From Aeromicrobium camelliae (GTDB taxonomy: Bacteria; Actinomycetota; Actinomycetes; Propionibacteriales; Nocardioidaceae), in the NCBI RefSeq assembly GCF_003850045.1, contig NZ_RQJX01000003.1, positions 124,001-188,000 on the forward strand: 64,000 nt of DNA, read 5' to 3'. The notes below the pieces were generated by a model. That model saw only the letters and a list, made by a program, of their open reading frames with translations, ran no database searches and was not told where the DNA came from. A program made the translations under genes and the position numbers. Positions 36,671-44,786 of the stretch are shown one piece after another; the stretch's first letter is position 1; each line of letters starts with the position of its first letter.

Positions 36671-38170
36671 ATGCGCACCAGGACCAAAGGCGTCGTCGGC
36701 ATCCTCGGACTCGGGTTCGTCACGGCTGCCGGCTTCGGCGCGTGGGCGGGCATCGCAGCGATGACCGCGCCCCTCGACACCATCGGCAAGGTCGAGTTCG
36801 ACCGTCCGCTCGCCATCCCTCCGCTCGCCGCCTCGACCGTCGAGGACGGCACGCGGCGCTTCGACCTCACCCTGCAGACGGGGACCACCGACCTCGGCCG
36901 AGGGACCCCGACGCCGACGTGGGGCGTCAACGGCGATCTGCTGGGCCCGACCGTGCGGGCGCAGCGCGGTGAGCGAGTGGAGCTCCGGGTGGAGAACCGG
37001 CTGCCCGAGACCTCGACGCTCCACTGGCACGGCATGCATCTGCCGGCGGAGATGGACGGCGGGCCCCACCAACTGGTGGAACCCGGCGAGACGTGGACGC
37101 CGTCGTGGACGATCGATCAGCCGGCGGCGACGCTCTGGTACCACCCGCACCTGCACGGGTCGACCGCCGAGCACGTGTACCGCGGTGTCGCCGGCATGTT
37201 CCTCATCGACGATCCCGAGGAGGCGGCGCTGGACCTCCCCCGCGACTACGGCGTCGACGACCTTCCGCTGATCGTGCAGGACAAGTCGTTCGACGACGAC
37301 GGAGAGCTCGACCTGTCGACGTCGCTGTTCGAATCCGCCGGGATCATCGGCGACACCGTCCTGGTCAACGGCACGCCCGGCCCCTACGCCGACGTCACGA
37401 CCGAGGCGGTGCGGCTTCGCCTGCTCAACGGCGCGAACGCGCGCCCGTTCACCTTCACCTTCGACGACGGCCGGACGTTCGACCTCATCGCGACCGACGG
37501 CGGTCTGCTGCCGGCCCCCGTCCGGCTGACCTCACTTCAGCTCTCCCCCGGCGAGCGGGCCGAGGTCGTCGTACGGTTCTCACCGGGTGAGCGCGTGGTG
37601 CTGCGCAGTGAGAACAGTGACACCCGCACGACCTTCGCCGGCGGCCGCGACCGGTTGGACATCATGCAGTTCCGCGCAGCCGACCAGCTCGATCCTGCCC
37701 CCGCCGTTCCGGCGAAACTCGCCGAGGTACCGCGGCTCGACCCCAGCGACGCCGCGACCGAGCGCAGCTTCAGCCTGGCCGGCTCGACCATCAACGGACG
37801 ACCGATGGACATGAGCCGCATCGACGAGGTGGTCACGGTCGGCGACACCGAGATCTGGACGGTCACGAACGCCGACGGCGGGTCCCACAACTTCCACGTC
37901 CACGACGTGCAGTTCCAGGTGCTCGACATCGACGGACGCGAACCGCCGCCGTGGCTCGGCGGTTGGAAGGACACGGTCTGGCTGCGGCACGGTGAGCGTG
38001 TGCGGCTGATCATGCGGTTCACCGACTACACGAGCACCGAATGGCCCTACATGTTCCACTGCCACACCCTGCGGCACGAGGACAGCGGCATGATGGGGCA
38101 GTTCGTGGTCGTGGAGCCCGGTGAGACGCCCGGACCGCTCGCCGGAGGGAGCCACGAGCACCACCACTGA
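36671..38170 (+). CDS. Multicopper oxidase
   Basis: A 499-aa laccase-type enzyme with an N-terminal hydrophobic signal or anchor (residues 8-32). Copper ligands are in HWHGMH (118-123), WYHPHLHG (157-164), HNFHVHDVQF near 410, and HCHTLRHEDSGMM near 460, covering type 1, 2 and 3 coppers. The type 1 axial position near HEDSGMM is Met. The C-terminus is histidine-rich (SHEHHH). The length and motifs fit CueO/CotA-like oxidases acting on Cu(I), Mn or phenols outside the membrane. No convincing promoter was seen in the 40-nt gap. Confidence 0.93.
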   Translation: MRTRTKGVVGILGLGFVTAAGFGAWAGIAAMTAPLDTIGKVEFDRPLAIPPLAASTVEDGTRRFDLTLQTGTTDLGRGTPTPTWGVNGDLLGPTVRAQRGERVELRVENRLPETSTLHWHGMHLPAEMDGGPHQLVEPGETWTPSWTIDQPAATLWYHPHLHGSTAEHVYRGVAGMFLIDDPEEAALDLPRDYGVDDLPLIVQDKSFDDDGELDLSTSLFESAGIIGDTVLVNGTPGPYADVTTEAVRLRLLNGANARPFTFTFDDGRTFDLIATDGGLLPAPVRLTSLQLSPGERAEVVVRFSPGERVVLRSENSDTRTTFAGGRDRLDIMQFRAADQLDPAPAVPAKLAEVPRLDPSDAATERSFSLAGSTINGRPMDMSRIDEVVTVGDTEIWTVTNADGGSHNFHVHDVQFQVLDIDGREPPPWLGGWKDTVWLRHGERVRLIMRFTDYTSTEWPYMFHCHTLRHEDSGMMGQFVVVEPGETPGPLAGGSHEHHH

Positions 38171-38196
38171 CCCGCCGGGCGGCCGCGGCTCGCCGG

Positions 38197-39381
38197 TCAG
38201 GACTTTTCGGGGACGCGCAGGACGACCACCGCGACGTCATCGCGCGTCGGGCCGCCGGAGTAGGTGACGACGTCCTGGAAGACCGCGTCGACGACGCTCC
38301 TGGCCGACTCGAGCGGGCGCCCTACGACGTCGCGCAGCCGGGCGTCGCCGTAGAAACCGGCGCCGTCGCGGCTCTCGGTGACACCATCGGTGAAGAGCAC
38401 CAGCGCGTCGCCGGCGCGCAGTGCGACCCGTTCGTCGCGGAACTCGGGCGCGTCGAGCACGCCGACCAGCGGCCCCGGTCCCCCGACCTCATCGCGGTTC
38501 CGGTCCGGCCCGATGAGCAGCGGGCGCGGATGCCCGCCGCTGCTGATCGCCGCCGTCCACCCCTCGGGCCCGTGCTGCATCCGCACCATCACGAGCGTGC
38601 AGAACCGGTCCGTCTCGTGGTGCAGCAGCACCTCGTTGAGTGCCGACAGCGCCTTGCTGGGCTCGTGCATGCCGACCACCACCGCGCGGAGCGTGTCGCG
38701 GATCAGTGCCGTGAGGATGGCCGCCTCCACGCCCTTGCCGCACACGTCGCCGATGATCGCGACCCAGTCGCCCTCGGCGACCTGGAAGACGTCGTAGAAG
38801 TCCCCGCCGATCTCGAGCGTGTCCCCCGCCGGCTGGAAGGTCGCGGCGACGTCCAGCCCGGGAATGGCCGGTTCCTTGGGCGGGAGAAGCGTCCGCTGCA
38901 GGGTCTGCGCAAGCTCGCGCGCCTGGCGTTCCGAGGCCTCCGCCTGCTGGCGGGCGCGCAACAGCTCCCGTTCGTAGCCGCGCCGTTCGGTCGCGTCGAA
39001 CAGGGCGATCCGGACCACGACGGGTTCGCCCGCGTCGTCGACCTCCAGGTTGGCGTTCACCAGGACCGGGATCCGTTGCCCGTCGGCGCGCACCACGTCG
39101 AGGGCGAGCTCGCGGACAGCGGCCTGCAAGCGCAGCATCGGCGCGTAGTGCGTCTCGTGGTAGAGCCGGCCGCCAGGGGTCAGCAGCTCGACGAACGACC
39201 GCCGCAGCAGCTCATCGCGTTCGTAGCCGGTCCACGTCAGGAACGTCTGATTGACCTTGACGATCCGCCCGTCCGGAGAGGTCGAGAGGTAACCGCACGG
39301 CGCGCGGTCGTAGAGCTTCTCCGGATCGTCGTCGAGGAGGGCGTCGAGGAACGCCTCCCGAGCGAACTCGTGTTGAGTCAC
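38197..39381 (-). CDS. rsbP: PAS-PP2C serine phosphatase of the RsbP type
   Basis: A 394-aa stress phosphatase. Residues about 18-130 are a PAS domain (CGYLSTSPDGRIVKVNQTFLTWTGYERDELL). Residues 131-165 form a coiled coil (YERELLRARQQAEASERQARELAQTLQRTLL). The SpoIIE/PP2C domain follows, with metal sites IGGDFYDVF, GDVCGKGVEA, LVLFTDGVTE and RDDVAVVVL. In Bacillus, RsbP with RsbQ dephosphorylates the anti-anti-sigma factor RsbV on energy stress. The gene overlaps the rsbQ-like gene by 4 nt, exactly as a module. No sigma-B, RsbV or RsbW gene is nearby, so the target lies elsewhere. Confidence 0.9.
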   Translation of the reverse strand: MTQHEFAREAFLDALLDDDPEKLYDRAPCGYLSTSPDGRIVKVNQTFLTWTGYERDELLRRSFVELLTPGGRLYHETHYAPMLRLQAAVRELALDVVRADGQRIPVLVNANLEVDDAGEPVVVRIALFDATERRGYERELLRARQQAEASERQARELAQTLQRTLLPPKEPAIPGLDVAATFQPAGDTLEIGGDFYDVFQVAEGDWVAIIGDVCGKGVEAAILTALIRDTLRAVVVGMHEPSKALSALNEVLLHHETDRFCTLVMVRMQHGPEGWTAAISSGGHPRPLLIGPDRNRDEVGGPGPLVGVLDAPEFRDERVALRAGDALVLFTDGVTESRDGAGFYGDARLRDVVGRPLESARSVVDAVFQDVVTYSGGPTRDDVAVVVLRVPEKS

Positions 39382-40205
39382 CGGGCTATCGACGCTCCCT
39401 CGGTTTCAGCGGCCCGCACGAACGCCGCGAGGGCCGCCGTCGTCTCCTCCGGCGCGCTGAGGTTGGGGCAGTGCCCCGTCGCGTCGAGCAGGACGAAGGT
39501 GCTGTCGGGGATGCGATCGGCGACGAAGCGTCCGACCGCAACCGGCGCGATGACGTCGTTGCTGCACTGCAGCACGAGGGTCGGGGTGCGGACCAGAGCG
39601 AGGTCGGCGCGGTTGTCCGACAGGAAGGTGACGCGCGCGAACGCGCGCGCGATGTCAGGGTCGGTGCGGCAGAAGCTCTCGGTGAGCTCCTGTCCCAGCG
39701 CCGGCCGATCGGGGTTCCCCATGATGGTGGGCGCCATGGCGGCGGACCACCCGAGGTAGTTGCTGTCGAGCGAGTCGAGCAGTTCGTGGATGTCCTGCTC
39801 GGCGAACCCGCCCACGTACCCCTCGTCGTCGATGTAACGGGGCGAGGGGCCGACGAGCACGAGCTTGGCGAAGCGCTCGGGCACCATCCGCTCCGCGAGC
39901 ACGCCGATCATGGCGGAGACCGAGTGCCCGACGAACACGACGTCGTGGAGGTCGAGCTCGGTGACGATGCGGACGATGTCCTCGGCGTAGGCGCTCAGCG
40001 ACGCGTAACGGTCGAAGTCGTACGCGGAGGAGTCGGAGTTGCCTGCGCCCACGTGATCGAACAGCACCACCCGGAAGTCGTCCTCGAAGGCCGGCGCGAC
40101 ATGACGCCACATGTTCTGGTCGCAGCCGAACCCGTGGGCGAACATCATCGGCTGGCCGTCGCGACGGCCGCTGAGACGCAGGTGATGGCGCTGATGAAGG
40201 TCCAC
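39378..40205 (-). CDS. rsbQ: RsbQ-type alpha/beta hydrolase, stress co-activator
   Basis: A 275-aa alpha/beta hydrolase that closely follows RsbQ: FAHGFGCDQNMWRHVAPAFED, VLFDHVGAGNSD, VGHSVSAMIG, LVGPSPRYIDDEGYVGGF and FCRTDPDIARAFA. The triad is Ser95, Asp217 and His245. RsbQ is the partner that activates RsbP by hydrolysing or sensing a hydrophobic ligand; it belongs to the KAI2/D14-like group. GTG 40205 follows TAGGGT by 6 nt, and the stop overlaps rsbP. The pair is one operon. Confidence 0.92.
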   Translation of the reverse strand: MDLHQRHHLRLSGRRDGQPMMFAHGFGCDQNMWRHVAPAFEDDFRVVLFDHVGAGNSDSSAYDFDRYASLSAYAEDIVRIVTELDLHDVVFVGHSVSAMIGVLAERMVPERFAKLVLVGPSPRYIDDEGYVGGFAEQDIHELLDSLDSNYLGWSAAMAPTIMGNPDRPALGQELTESFCRTDPDIARAFARVTFLSDNRADLALVRTPTLVLQCSNDVIAPVAVGRFVADRIPDSTFVLLDATGHCPNLSAPEETTAALAAFVRAAETEGASIAR

Positions 40206-40243
40206 GGGCCCACCCTAGACGAGCACGGCACCGTGGTCGGCGC

Positions 40244-40417
40244 TCAGACCAGCGCGGCGAGCTCCTCCAGGTCGGCGAAGTCGCACCAGTGGCACTCCAC
40301 GCCCAGATAGTCGGGGTTCATCGTCTCGAACAGGGCACCGGGCCGCTCACAGAGCGGGCAGCGTGCCGATTCACTCGCGGTCTCGTAGACCTCGACGGTG
40401 ACCAATGCGTGAGCCAT
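40244..40417 (-). CDS. 57-aa zinc-ribbon protein
   Basis: ATG 40417 has a perfect AGGAGG 5 nt upstream. Two C-x2-C pairs, RCPLCERPG and ECHWCDFA, 24 residues apart, form a zinc ribbon. The N-terminus MAHALVTVEVYETASESA is beta-like. No known family is recognised with confidence. The strong ribosome-binding site implies good expression. The gene lies just upstream of rsbQ on the same strand but is separated by 38 nt holding the rsbQ promoter. It may bind nucleic acid or protein. Confidence 0.75.
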   Translation of the reverse strand: MAHALVTVEVYETASESARCPLCERPGALFETMNPDYLGVECHWCDFADLEELAALV

Positions 40418-40524
40418 AAGAACCTCCTGTTTCCAGGCTAGGAGCCTCCACCGACAGATCGGGGAGGCGCGAAGGTGTGTTGCGGTCCCCTGCACGGTCC
40501 GAGAGCGCGAGTTAGCGTCGACGC

Positions 40525-41187
40525 ATGACACGCGCACTCCTCGTGATGACCAGTCATGACGACCTCGGCGGGGTCCGCGACACGGGCTACTTCGTCGGCG
40601 AGGCCGCGCACCCGTGGAAGGTGTTCCGCGACGCCGGCTGGCAGGTCGACCTCGCGTCGATCGAGGGCGGAGAACCGCCGCAGGACGGCCGCGACGAGGA
40701 CGACCCGATCCAGACGGAGTTCCTCGCCATGACCGCCGACGAGCTCGTCGACACGCCGAAGCTGTCGGACGTCGACCCCGCCGACTACGACGCCGTCTAC
40801 TTCGTCGGCGGACACGGGGCGATGTGGGACTTCCCGACCTCGCCCGCGGTCGACGACATCGCCCGCGCGGTCTACCACGCGGGCGGTGTGGTCGCGGCCG
40901 TCTGCCACGGTCCGGCGGCTCTCGCGAACATCCGCCTCGAGGACGGCACCCCGCTCGCGTCGGGGAAGCGGGTCGCCGGCTTCGCCAACGACGAGGAGGC
41001 CGCGGTCGGTCTGACCGAGGCGGTGCCGTTCCTCCTCGCCGACAAGCTCGAGAGCATCGGCGCCACGCACGTGCCTGGCCCCAACTTCACCGAGAACGTC
41101 GTGGTGGACGGGCGACTGGTGACGGGGCAGAACCCGCAGTCGGCCGCGGGAGTCGCCCGCGAGACGCTGGCGGTCGTCGGGGGCTGA
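40525..41187 (+). CDS. DJ-1/PfpI family protein (class I glutamine amidotransferase-like)
   Basis: A 220-aa protein of the HchA/glyoxalase III-like branch. The nucleophile elbow AVCHGPAAL holds the Cys, GYFVGEAAHPWKVF contains the partner Glu, and VYFVGGHGAMWDFP is the family signature. Members detoxify methylglyoxal or repair glycated groups. TAGCGT lies 6 nt before ATG. It diverges from the zinc-ribbon gene with 107 bp between starts. Confidence 0.9.
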   Translation: MTRALLVMTSHDDLGGVRDTGYFVGEAAHPWKVFRDAGWQVDLASIEGGEPPQDGRDEDDPIQTEFLAMTADELVDTPKLSDVDPADYDAVYFVGGHGAMWDFPTSPAVDDIARAVYHAGGVVAAVCHGPAALANIRLEDGTPLASGKRVAGFANDEEAAVGLTEAVPFLLADKLESIGATHVPGPNFTENVVVDGRLVTGQNPQSAAGVARETLAVVGG

Positions 41188-41191
41188 GTCC

Positions 41192-41851
41192 TCACTCGGA
41201 GATCTGCGAGGTGCAGACGCACACCTCGTTGCCCTCCGCGTCCGCGAGCACCCACCACGAGGGCGCGTACCGGTCGGTCACCAGCGTGCCGCCGGCCTGC
41301 AGCGCGGCGGCCACGCGACGCTCCGCATGGTCGACGGGGACGTAGACGTCGAGGTGTATCCGGTTGCGCTGCGGCCGCGGTTCGTCCATCTGCTGGAACC
41401 ACACCGTCGGACCGGATCGGGCCGGGTCGACGAGGTCGTTCTCGTCGTCGGGATCGTCCTCGTAGGCGAGCACCGCTTTCCAGAAGGGCCGCAGCCGGTT
41501 CGCGTCCATGGCGTCGATGCCGATCGTGATCCACTGCGGCACGACGCCATCGGTCTCGAGTCCGAGGTCGTCGGCGATGCGGGTGATCTCGTCGGCGAGC
41601 GCGACGTCGCGCTCGGTGAGCCTGCCGACGTCGCGAGAGACGAGGCGGACGTGCACGGTGCGGGCGCGCAGATCGATGTCGGGATGGTGGCGGGCCGCAT
41701 CGGCTGCCTCGCCCACCGCTTCGACCAGACGCGATCCCGTCGTGAAGCCGTCGGTGGCGAATCGCGCGTGAAGGACACGGTCCACCACCCGCCAGTGCCG
41801 TCCGTCCACCTGTTCCTCGACGACCGCAGGGTCGAGCGCTGCTCCGTCCAT
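41192..41851 (-). CDS. Fusion of pterin-4a-carbinolamine dehydratase-like and VOC domains
   Basis: A 219-aa two-domain protein. Residues about 1-100 match the PCD/DCoH fold, with the signature region AARHHPDIDLRARTVHVRLVSRD. The HHPD segment supplies its paired His. Residues about 105-219 match a glyoxalase-like VOC domain (ITIGIDAMDANRLRPFWKAVLAYEDD, NRIHLDVYVPVDHAERRVAAALQAGGTLV, LADAEGNEVCVC). A Glu in the last strand and His in the third could bind metal. Possible role is hydration of a pterin or repair of an aldehyde adduct; unproven. GACGCT lies 6 nt before ATG. Confidence 0.84.
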   Translation of the reverse strand: MDGAALDPAVVEEQVDGRHWRVVDRVLHARFATDGFTTGSRLVEAVGEAADAARHHPDIDLRARTVHVRLVSRDVGRLTERDVALADEITRIADDLGLETDGVVPQWITIGIDAMDANRLRPFWKAVLAYEDDPDDENDLVDPARSGPTVWFQQMDEPRPQRNRIHLDVYVPVDHAERRVAAALQAGGTLVTDRYAPSWWVLADAEGNEVCVCTSQISE

Positions 41852-41890
41852 GGTCCGAGCGTCGCACGCCGTCCCCGGCAGCGCAGCGGT

Positions 41891-42433
41891 TCAGCGCGAC
41901 AGGATGCGCTGGAAGAGGACGTGGTCCTGCCAGCGCCCGGCGATGTTGAGGTACTCGCGGGCGTAACCGATGCGCTCGAATCCGGCCCGCGCGAGCACCC
42001 GCTGCGAGCGCTCGTTCTCGGGCAGCGTCGCGGCCTGGAGCCGGTGCAGGCCGAGGCCGTCACGGGCATAGGCCGCGAGGTGCTCGACCGCCGTGCTCAT
42101 GAGGCCGCGTCCCTGGTAGTTCGCGTCGGTCCAGTAACCGACATGGCCGTTGTCGAAGGCACCGCGGACGATGTCGTTGAGGTTGAGCCCGCCGACGATG
42201 CCATCCCGGTGTGCGAGCACGAGTGGAATGCGGCGGCCTTGGGCCATCGCGGTGAGCGCCTTCTCGATCGCGTCGAGCTGCCCTTCCTCTGTGTAGTGGG
42301 AGGGGTCGCGATCCGGCTCGTAGGGCGCCAGGTGTTCGCGGTTGCGCTCGGCGGCGTCGGCCAGGGCAGCGGCGTCGGTCGGTTCGACCACGCGCAGCAC
42401 GACCCCGTCCTGGAGCGCGATGGGAAACACCAT
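41891..42433 (-). CDS. GNAT-family N-acetyltransferase (RimJ-like)
   Basis: A 180-aa acetyltransferase. IALQDGVVLRVVEPTDAAALADAAERNREHLAPYEP is typical of the RimJ/RimL subgroup that acetylates protein or aminoglycoside-like amines. GHVGYWTDANYQGRGLMSTAVEHLAAYA contains the acetyl-CoA loop Q-G-R-G-L. LQAATLPENERSQRVLARAGFERIG completes the fold. ATG 42433 follows TACACT by 6 nt, favoured over an upstream frame start at 42475. Confidence 0.9.
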   Translation of the reverse strand: MVFPIALQDGVVLRVVEPTDAAALADAAERNREHLAPYEPDRDPSHYTEEGQLDAIEKALTAMAQGRRIPLVLAHRDGIVGGLNLNDIVRGAFDNGHVGYWTDANYQGRGLMSTAVEHLAAYARDGLGLHRLQAATLPENERSQRVLARAGFERIGYAREYLNIAGRWQDHVLFQRILSR

Positions 42434-42488
42434 GCGGCGAGTGTAGGACGGGCACATCCGGGGCACCGCTGCCACATCCCGCGCCCCG

Positions 42489-42529
42489 TAGGTGGTCGAG
42501 TTGGCGGAGCTTGCGAGCCGTATCGAGCC
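42489..42529. repeat. Half copy of the GGTCGAGT-type repeat
   Basis: TAGGTGGTCGAGT, then GCGGAGCTTGCGAGC and CGTATCGAG, match the left arm of the mosaic element at 24276-24383. The right arm (GGTCTCGA..CTACTCGACC) is missing; instead the sequence runs into a GC-rich tail. It lies in the 155-nt gap between the GNAT and alarmone synthetase genes. Confidence 0.6.
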
Positions 42530-42588
42530 GACGCGTCCGCCACGTCGTCTCGCTGCGTGGCGGCGCCGCCCTCACTGGCCGGCCGCAG

Positions 42589-43335
42589 TCAGTCGCGGCG
42601 GCGCTGGTGGCGGACGACGTCGTGGCGTCCGTCCAGATGTGAGACCTCGTCGTGCAGGCGGGCCATCGTGCGGTCGAGATGGTCGGCGACGATCGCCGCC
42701 TGCCGCAGCTCGTCGCGGAGCCCCGCCGGGATCTCGCCCTCGTACTTGTAGTAGATCTTGTGCTCGAGGCTGGCCCAGAAGTCCATCGCGATGGTGCGGA
42801 TCTGCACCTCGACGTACACGAGCTCGGTGCGGTCGGACAGATAGACCGGCACCTGCACGATGAGGTGCAGGCTCTGGTAACCGTTCGGCTTGGGCTCGAC
42901 GATGTAGTCCTTGACCTCCGCGACCGTCACGTCGGGCTGGCTGGTCAACATGTCGGCGATCCAGTACGCATCCGCGACGAACGAGCAGGTGATGCGCACT
43001 CCCGCGATATCGCGGATGCGCTCGCCGACCGAGTCCAGGTCGCGGGGGCAGTTGGTGCGCTCGATCTTCGCCAGCAGGCTGTCCATCGACTTCAGCCGCG
43101 TCCGCACGTGCTCGATCGGGCTGTACTCGTGGGTGTGCTCGAACTCCTCGCGGAGGATGTTGATCTTGGTCTCGAGCTGGTCCAGGGCGAACTGATACTT
43201 CAGCTGGAACGCGACGAGCCGCGTCTGCAGGTCCCGAAGCGCCGACCGCGCGTCCTCGGTGATCCGCTCGGGAAGGCCCCGCAGTGTCGGCAGCGTCTCC
43301 GGGAGCGCCTCGTACTGGGGTTCGGCCTCGTTCAC
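42589..43335 (-). CDS. Small alarmone synthetase, RelA/SpoT synthetase-domain protein
   Basis: A 248-aa single-domain (p)ppGpp synthetase without hydrolase or regulatory domains. Synthetase motifs include SVGERIRDIAGVRITCSFVADAYWIADML, VKDYIVEPKPNGYQSLHLIV and VEVQIRTIAMDFWASLEHKIYYKY. The Asp near IAGVRI and the Glu of VEVQIRT are the catalytic acids. GTG 43335 is chosen because GAGAAGGA lies about 6 nt upstream; ATG 43407 would add 24 residues without family similarity. It should make (p)ppGpp or pGpp under transcriptional control (RelP/RelQ type). Confidence 0.9.
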   Translation of the reverse strand: MNEAEPQYEALPETLPTLRGLPERITEDARSALRDLQTRLVAFQLKYQFALDQLETKINILREEFEHTHEYSPIEHVRTRLKSMDSLLAKIERTNCPRDLDSVGERIRDIAGVRITCSFVADAYWIADMLTSQPDVTVAEVKDYIVEPKPNGYQSLHLIVQVPVYLSDRTELVYVEVQIRTIAMDFWASLEHKIYYKYEGEIPAGLRDELRQAAIVADHLDRTMARLHDEVSHLDGRHDVVRHQRRRD

Positions 43336-43450
43336 GGTGTCCTTCTCTATCTGCAGGGCCGTCGGCCACCCCGACGGCGCCACGGCGAGCTTAGCGATGG
43401 TGCCCAACGCTCGGACTGCCGAAACCGGACTTTCTCATTACGGTCGTGAG

Positions 43451-44215
43451 ATGGCCACGACGACACGCACTGGTTCCCAGCGGGCCCTCCCCTGGGCCGT
43501 CCTCGCCGCCTCCGTCGTTCAGGCGGCAGCCCCGATCGTGCCGTTCGCCGGCGCCGGTGAGACGCCCGCGGGCTCCGGTACCGACCTGCGGATCGTGCCG
43601 GCCGGCTACGCGTTCAGCATCTGGAGCCTCATCTACCTGCTCTCGATCGTCTACGCCGTCGTCGTGGTGACGAAGCGGACCACCGGGACGGCTGCGCCGG
43701 CGCGTCTGCAGCGCGACCTGCTCGGCGGCTACCTCGGCGCTGCGCTGTGGATCGCGGTGTCGGCTGCGGACATCAGCTGGGCCACGGCACTGGTGCTCGT
43801 GGTCATGACCGTGCTGCTCGTCGACGCCGTCCTCGTGGTCGCCCGGCCCGTGAGCGCGGACGACGGTCCGGGCTGGGTGACCGTGCTCGCGCGGGTGACG
43901 GTCGGGATCTACGCCGCCTGGGTCACGGTCGCGGTGTTCCTCAACCTGGCGTCGGCGGCCGCGACTTATCTCGACGCTGCGGACCCGAACGCCCTCGGTT
44001 GGCAGTTGGCGGTCCTCGTCGTCACGGCGCTGGTCGCGCTGGCGATCACCGCGAAGGTCGGCGCGAGCACGCCCACGTACGCGCTCACTCTGTTGTGGGC
44101 GTTCGTGGGCGTGCTCGTCACCGCATGGGGAGGGTCGACGGTCCTCGTCGCCCTCACCGTCGCGACGCTGGCCGCCGTCCTCGCGGTCCAGGCTTTCGCC
44201 CTGACCCGCCGCTGA
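43451..44215 (+). CDS. TspO/MBR-like membrane protein
   Basis: A 254-aa integral membrane protein with about seven hydrophobic segments. GYAFSIWSLIYLLSIVYAVVVV matches the W-x-F-x-x-[IV]-W-x-x-[IL]-Y core of TspO/tryptophan-rich sensory proteins, where a PPGW or P-x-[GA]-W/Y precedes it (here VPAGYAF). It is longer than classic TspO (about 160 aa) and matches a larger actinobacterial variant. Tetrapyrrole binding is therefore only an inference. TACGGT lies 6 nt before ATG. Its 3' end overlaps the convergent YcnI-like gene by 62 nt. Confidence 0.6.
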   Translation: MATTTRTGSQRALPWAVLAASVVQAAAPIVPFAGAGETPAGSGTDLRIVPAGYAFSIWSLIYLLSIVYAVVVVTKRTTGTAAPARLQRDLLGGYLGAALWIAVSAADISWATALVLVVMTVLLVDAVLVVARPVSADDGPGWVTVLARVTVGIYAAWVTVAVFLNLASAAATYLDAADPNALGWQLAVLVVTALVALAITAKVGASTPTYALTLLWAFVGVLVTAWGGSTVLVALTVATLAAVLAVQAFALTRR

Positions 44216-44786
44216 CCTGGAGGGCCGCTGCCCCCGCGACCGTGGCGATGACCACCGCCCCGGCCACCGCGAGCGTGCCCGCCCCTGACGTCTCGGCGGG
44301 CGTCTGGCTCGCCGGCGCGAGGTCGGGATCGAGCGTCGCGGCGGTCGCCACGAAGCGCGGCGCGGGCTCGGGGTCGTCGTCCGCGGACCCGGTCCACGCG
44401 TATCCCTCGCCGTTCTCGCACTCCTGCTCGCTGGGGAACAGCAGGGTGGTGCCGGGCGCCCCGGAGAGCCTCAGCTGGGCGGTGAACTGCGCGGTGTCGC
44501 CGTCGGCGATGCCCGGACCCGACCACCGGATGGTGCCGTCGTCGGCGGTCGCCATCCAACCGTCCGGAGCCCCGAACTCGTCGCCGACGATCTGGGCGCC
44601 CTCCGGCATCGAGACGGCGAGCGCCGTCGTCGGCGATCCGTCGCAGCCGTGGTCGAAGGAGAAGGTGACCGTGACGCTGCCGTCGCCTTCGGGTTCGACC
44701 GCGTCGACCAGCACGTGCGCAGACGCCGGCGCGGCGACGAGGGTGAGTGCGGCGCTCAGCGCGCCGATGATGACGAGTCGTCTCAT
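44154..44786 (-). CDS. YcnI-family copper-binding protein (DUF1775)
   Basis: A 210-aa secreted protein. Signal peptide residues 1-23 end in APASA, leaving His24 as the new N-terminus, the feature by which YcnI binds Cu(II). FSFDHGCDGSPTTALAVSMPEGA is the DUF1775 signature. FVATAATLDPDLAP leads to a C-terminal helix and a basic tail (GRKPGPRGRRPASRR). The gene overlaps copCD by 4 nt. The tail and stop lie inside the convergent TspO-like gene (62-nt antisense overlap). Confidence 0.88.
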   Translation of the reverse strand: MRRLVIIGALSAALTLVAAPASAHVLVDAVEPEGDGSVTVTFSFDHGCDGSPTTALAVSMPEGAQIVGDEFGAPDGWMATADDGTIRWSGPGIADGDTAQFTAQLRLSGAPGTTLLFPSEQECENGEGYAWTGSADDDPEPAPRFVATAATLDPDLAPASQTPAETSGAGTLAVAGAVVIATVAGAAALQVSGGSGRKPGPRGRRPASRR

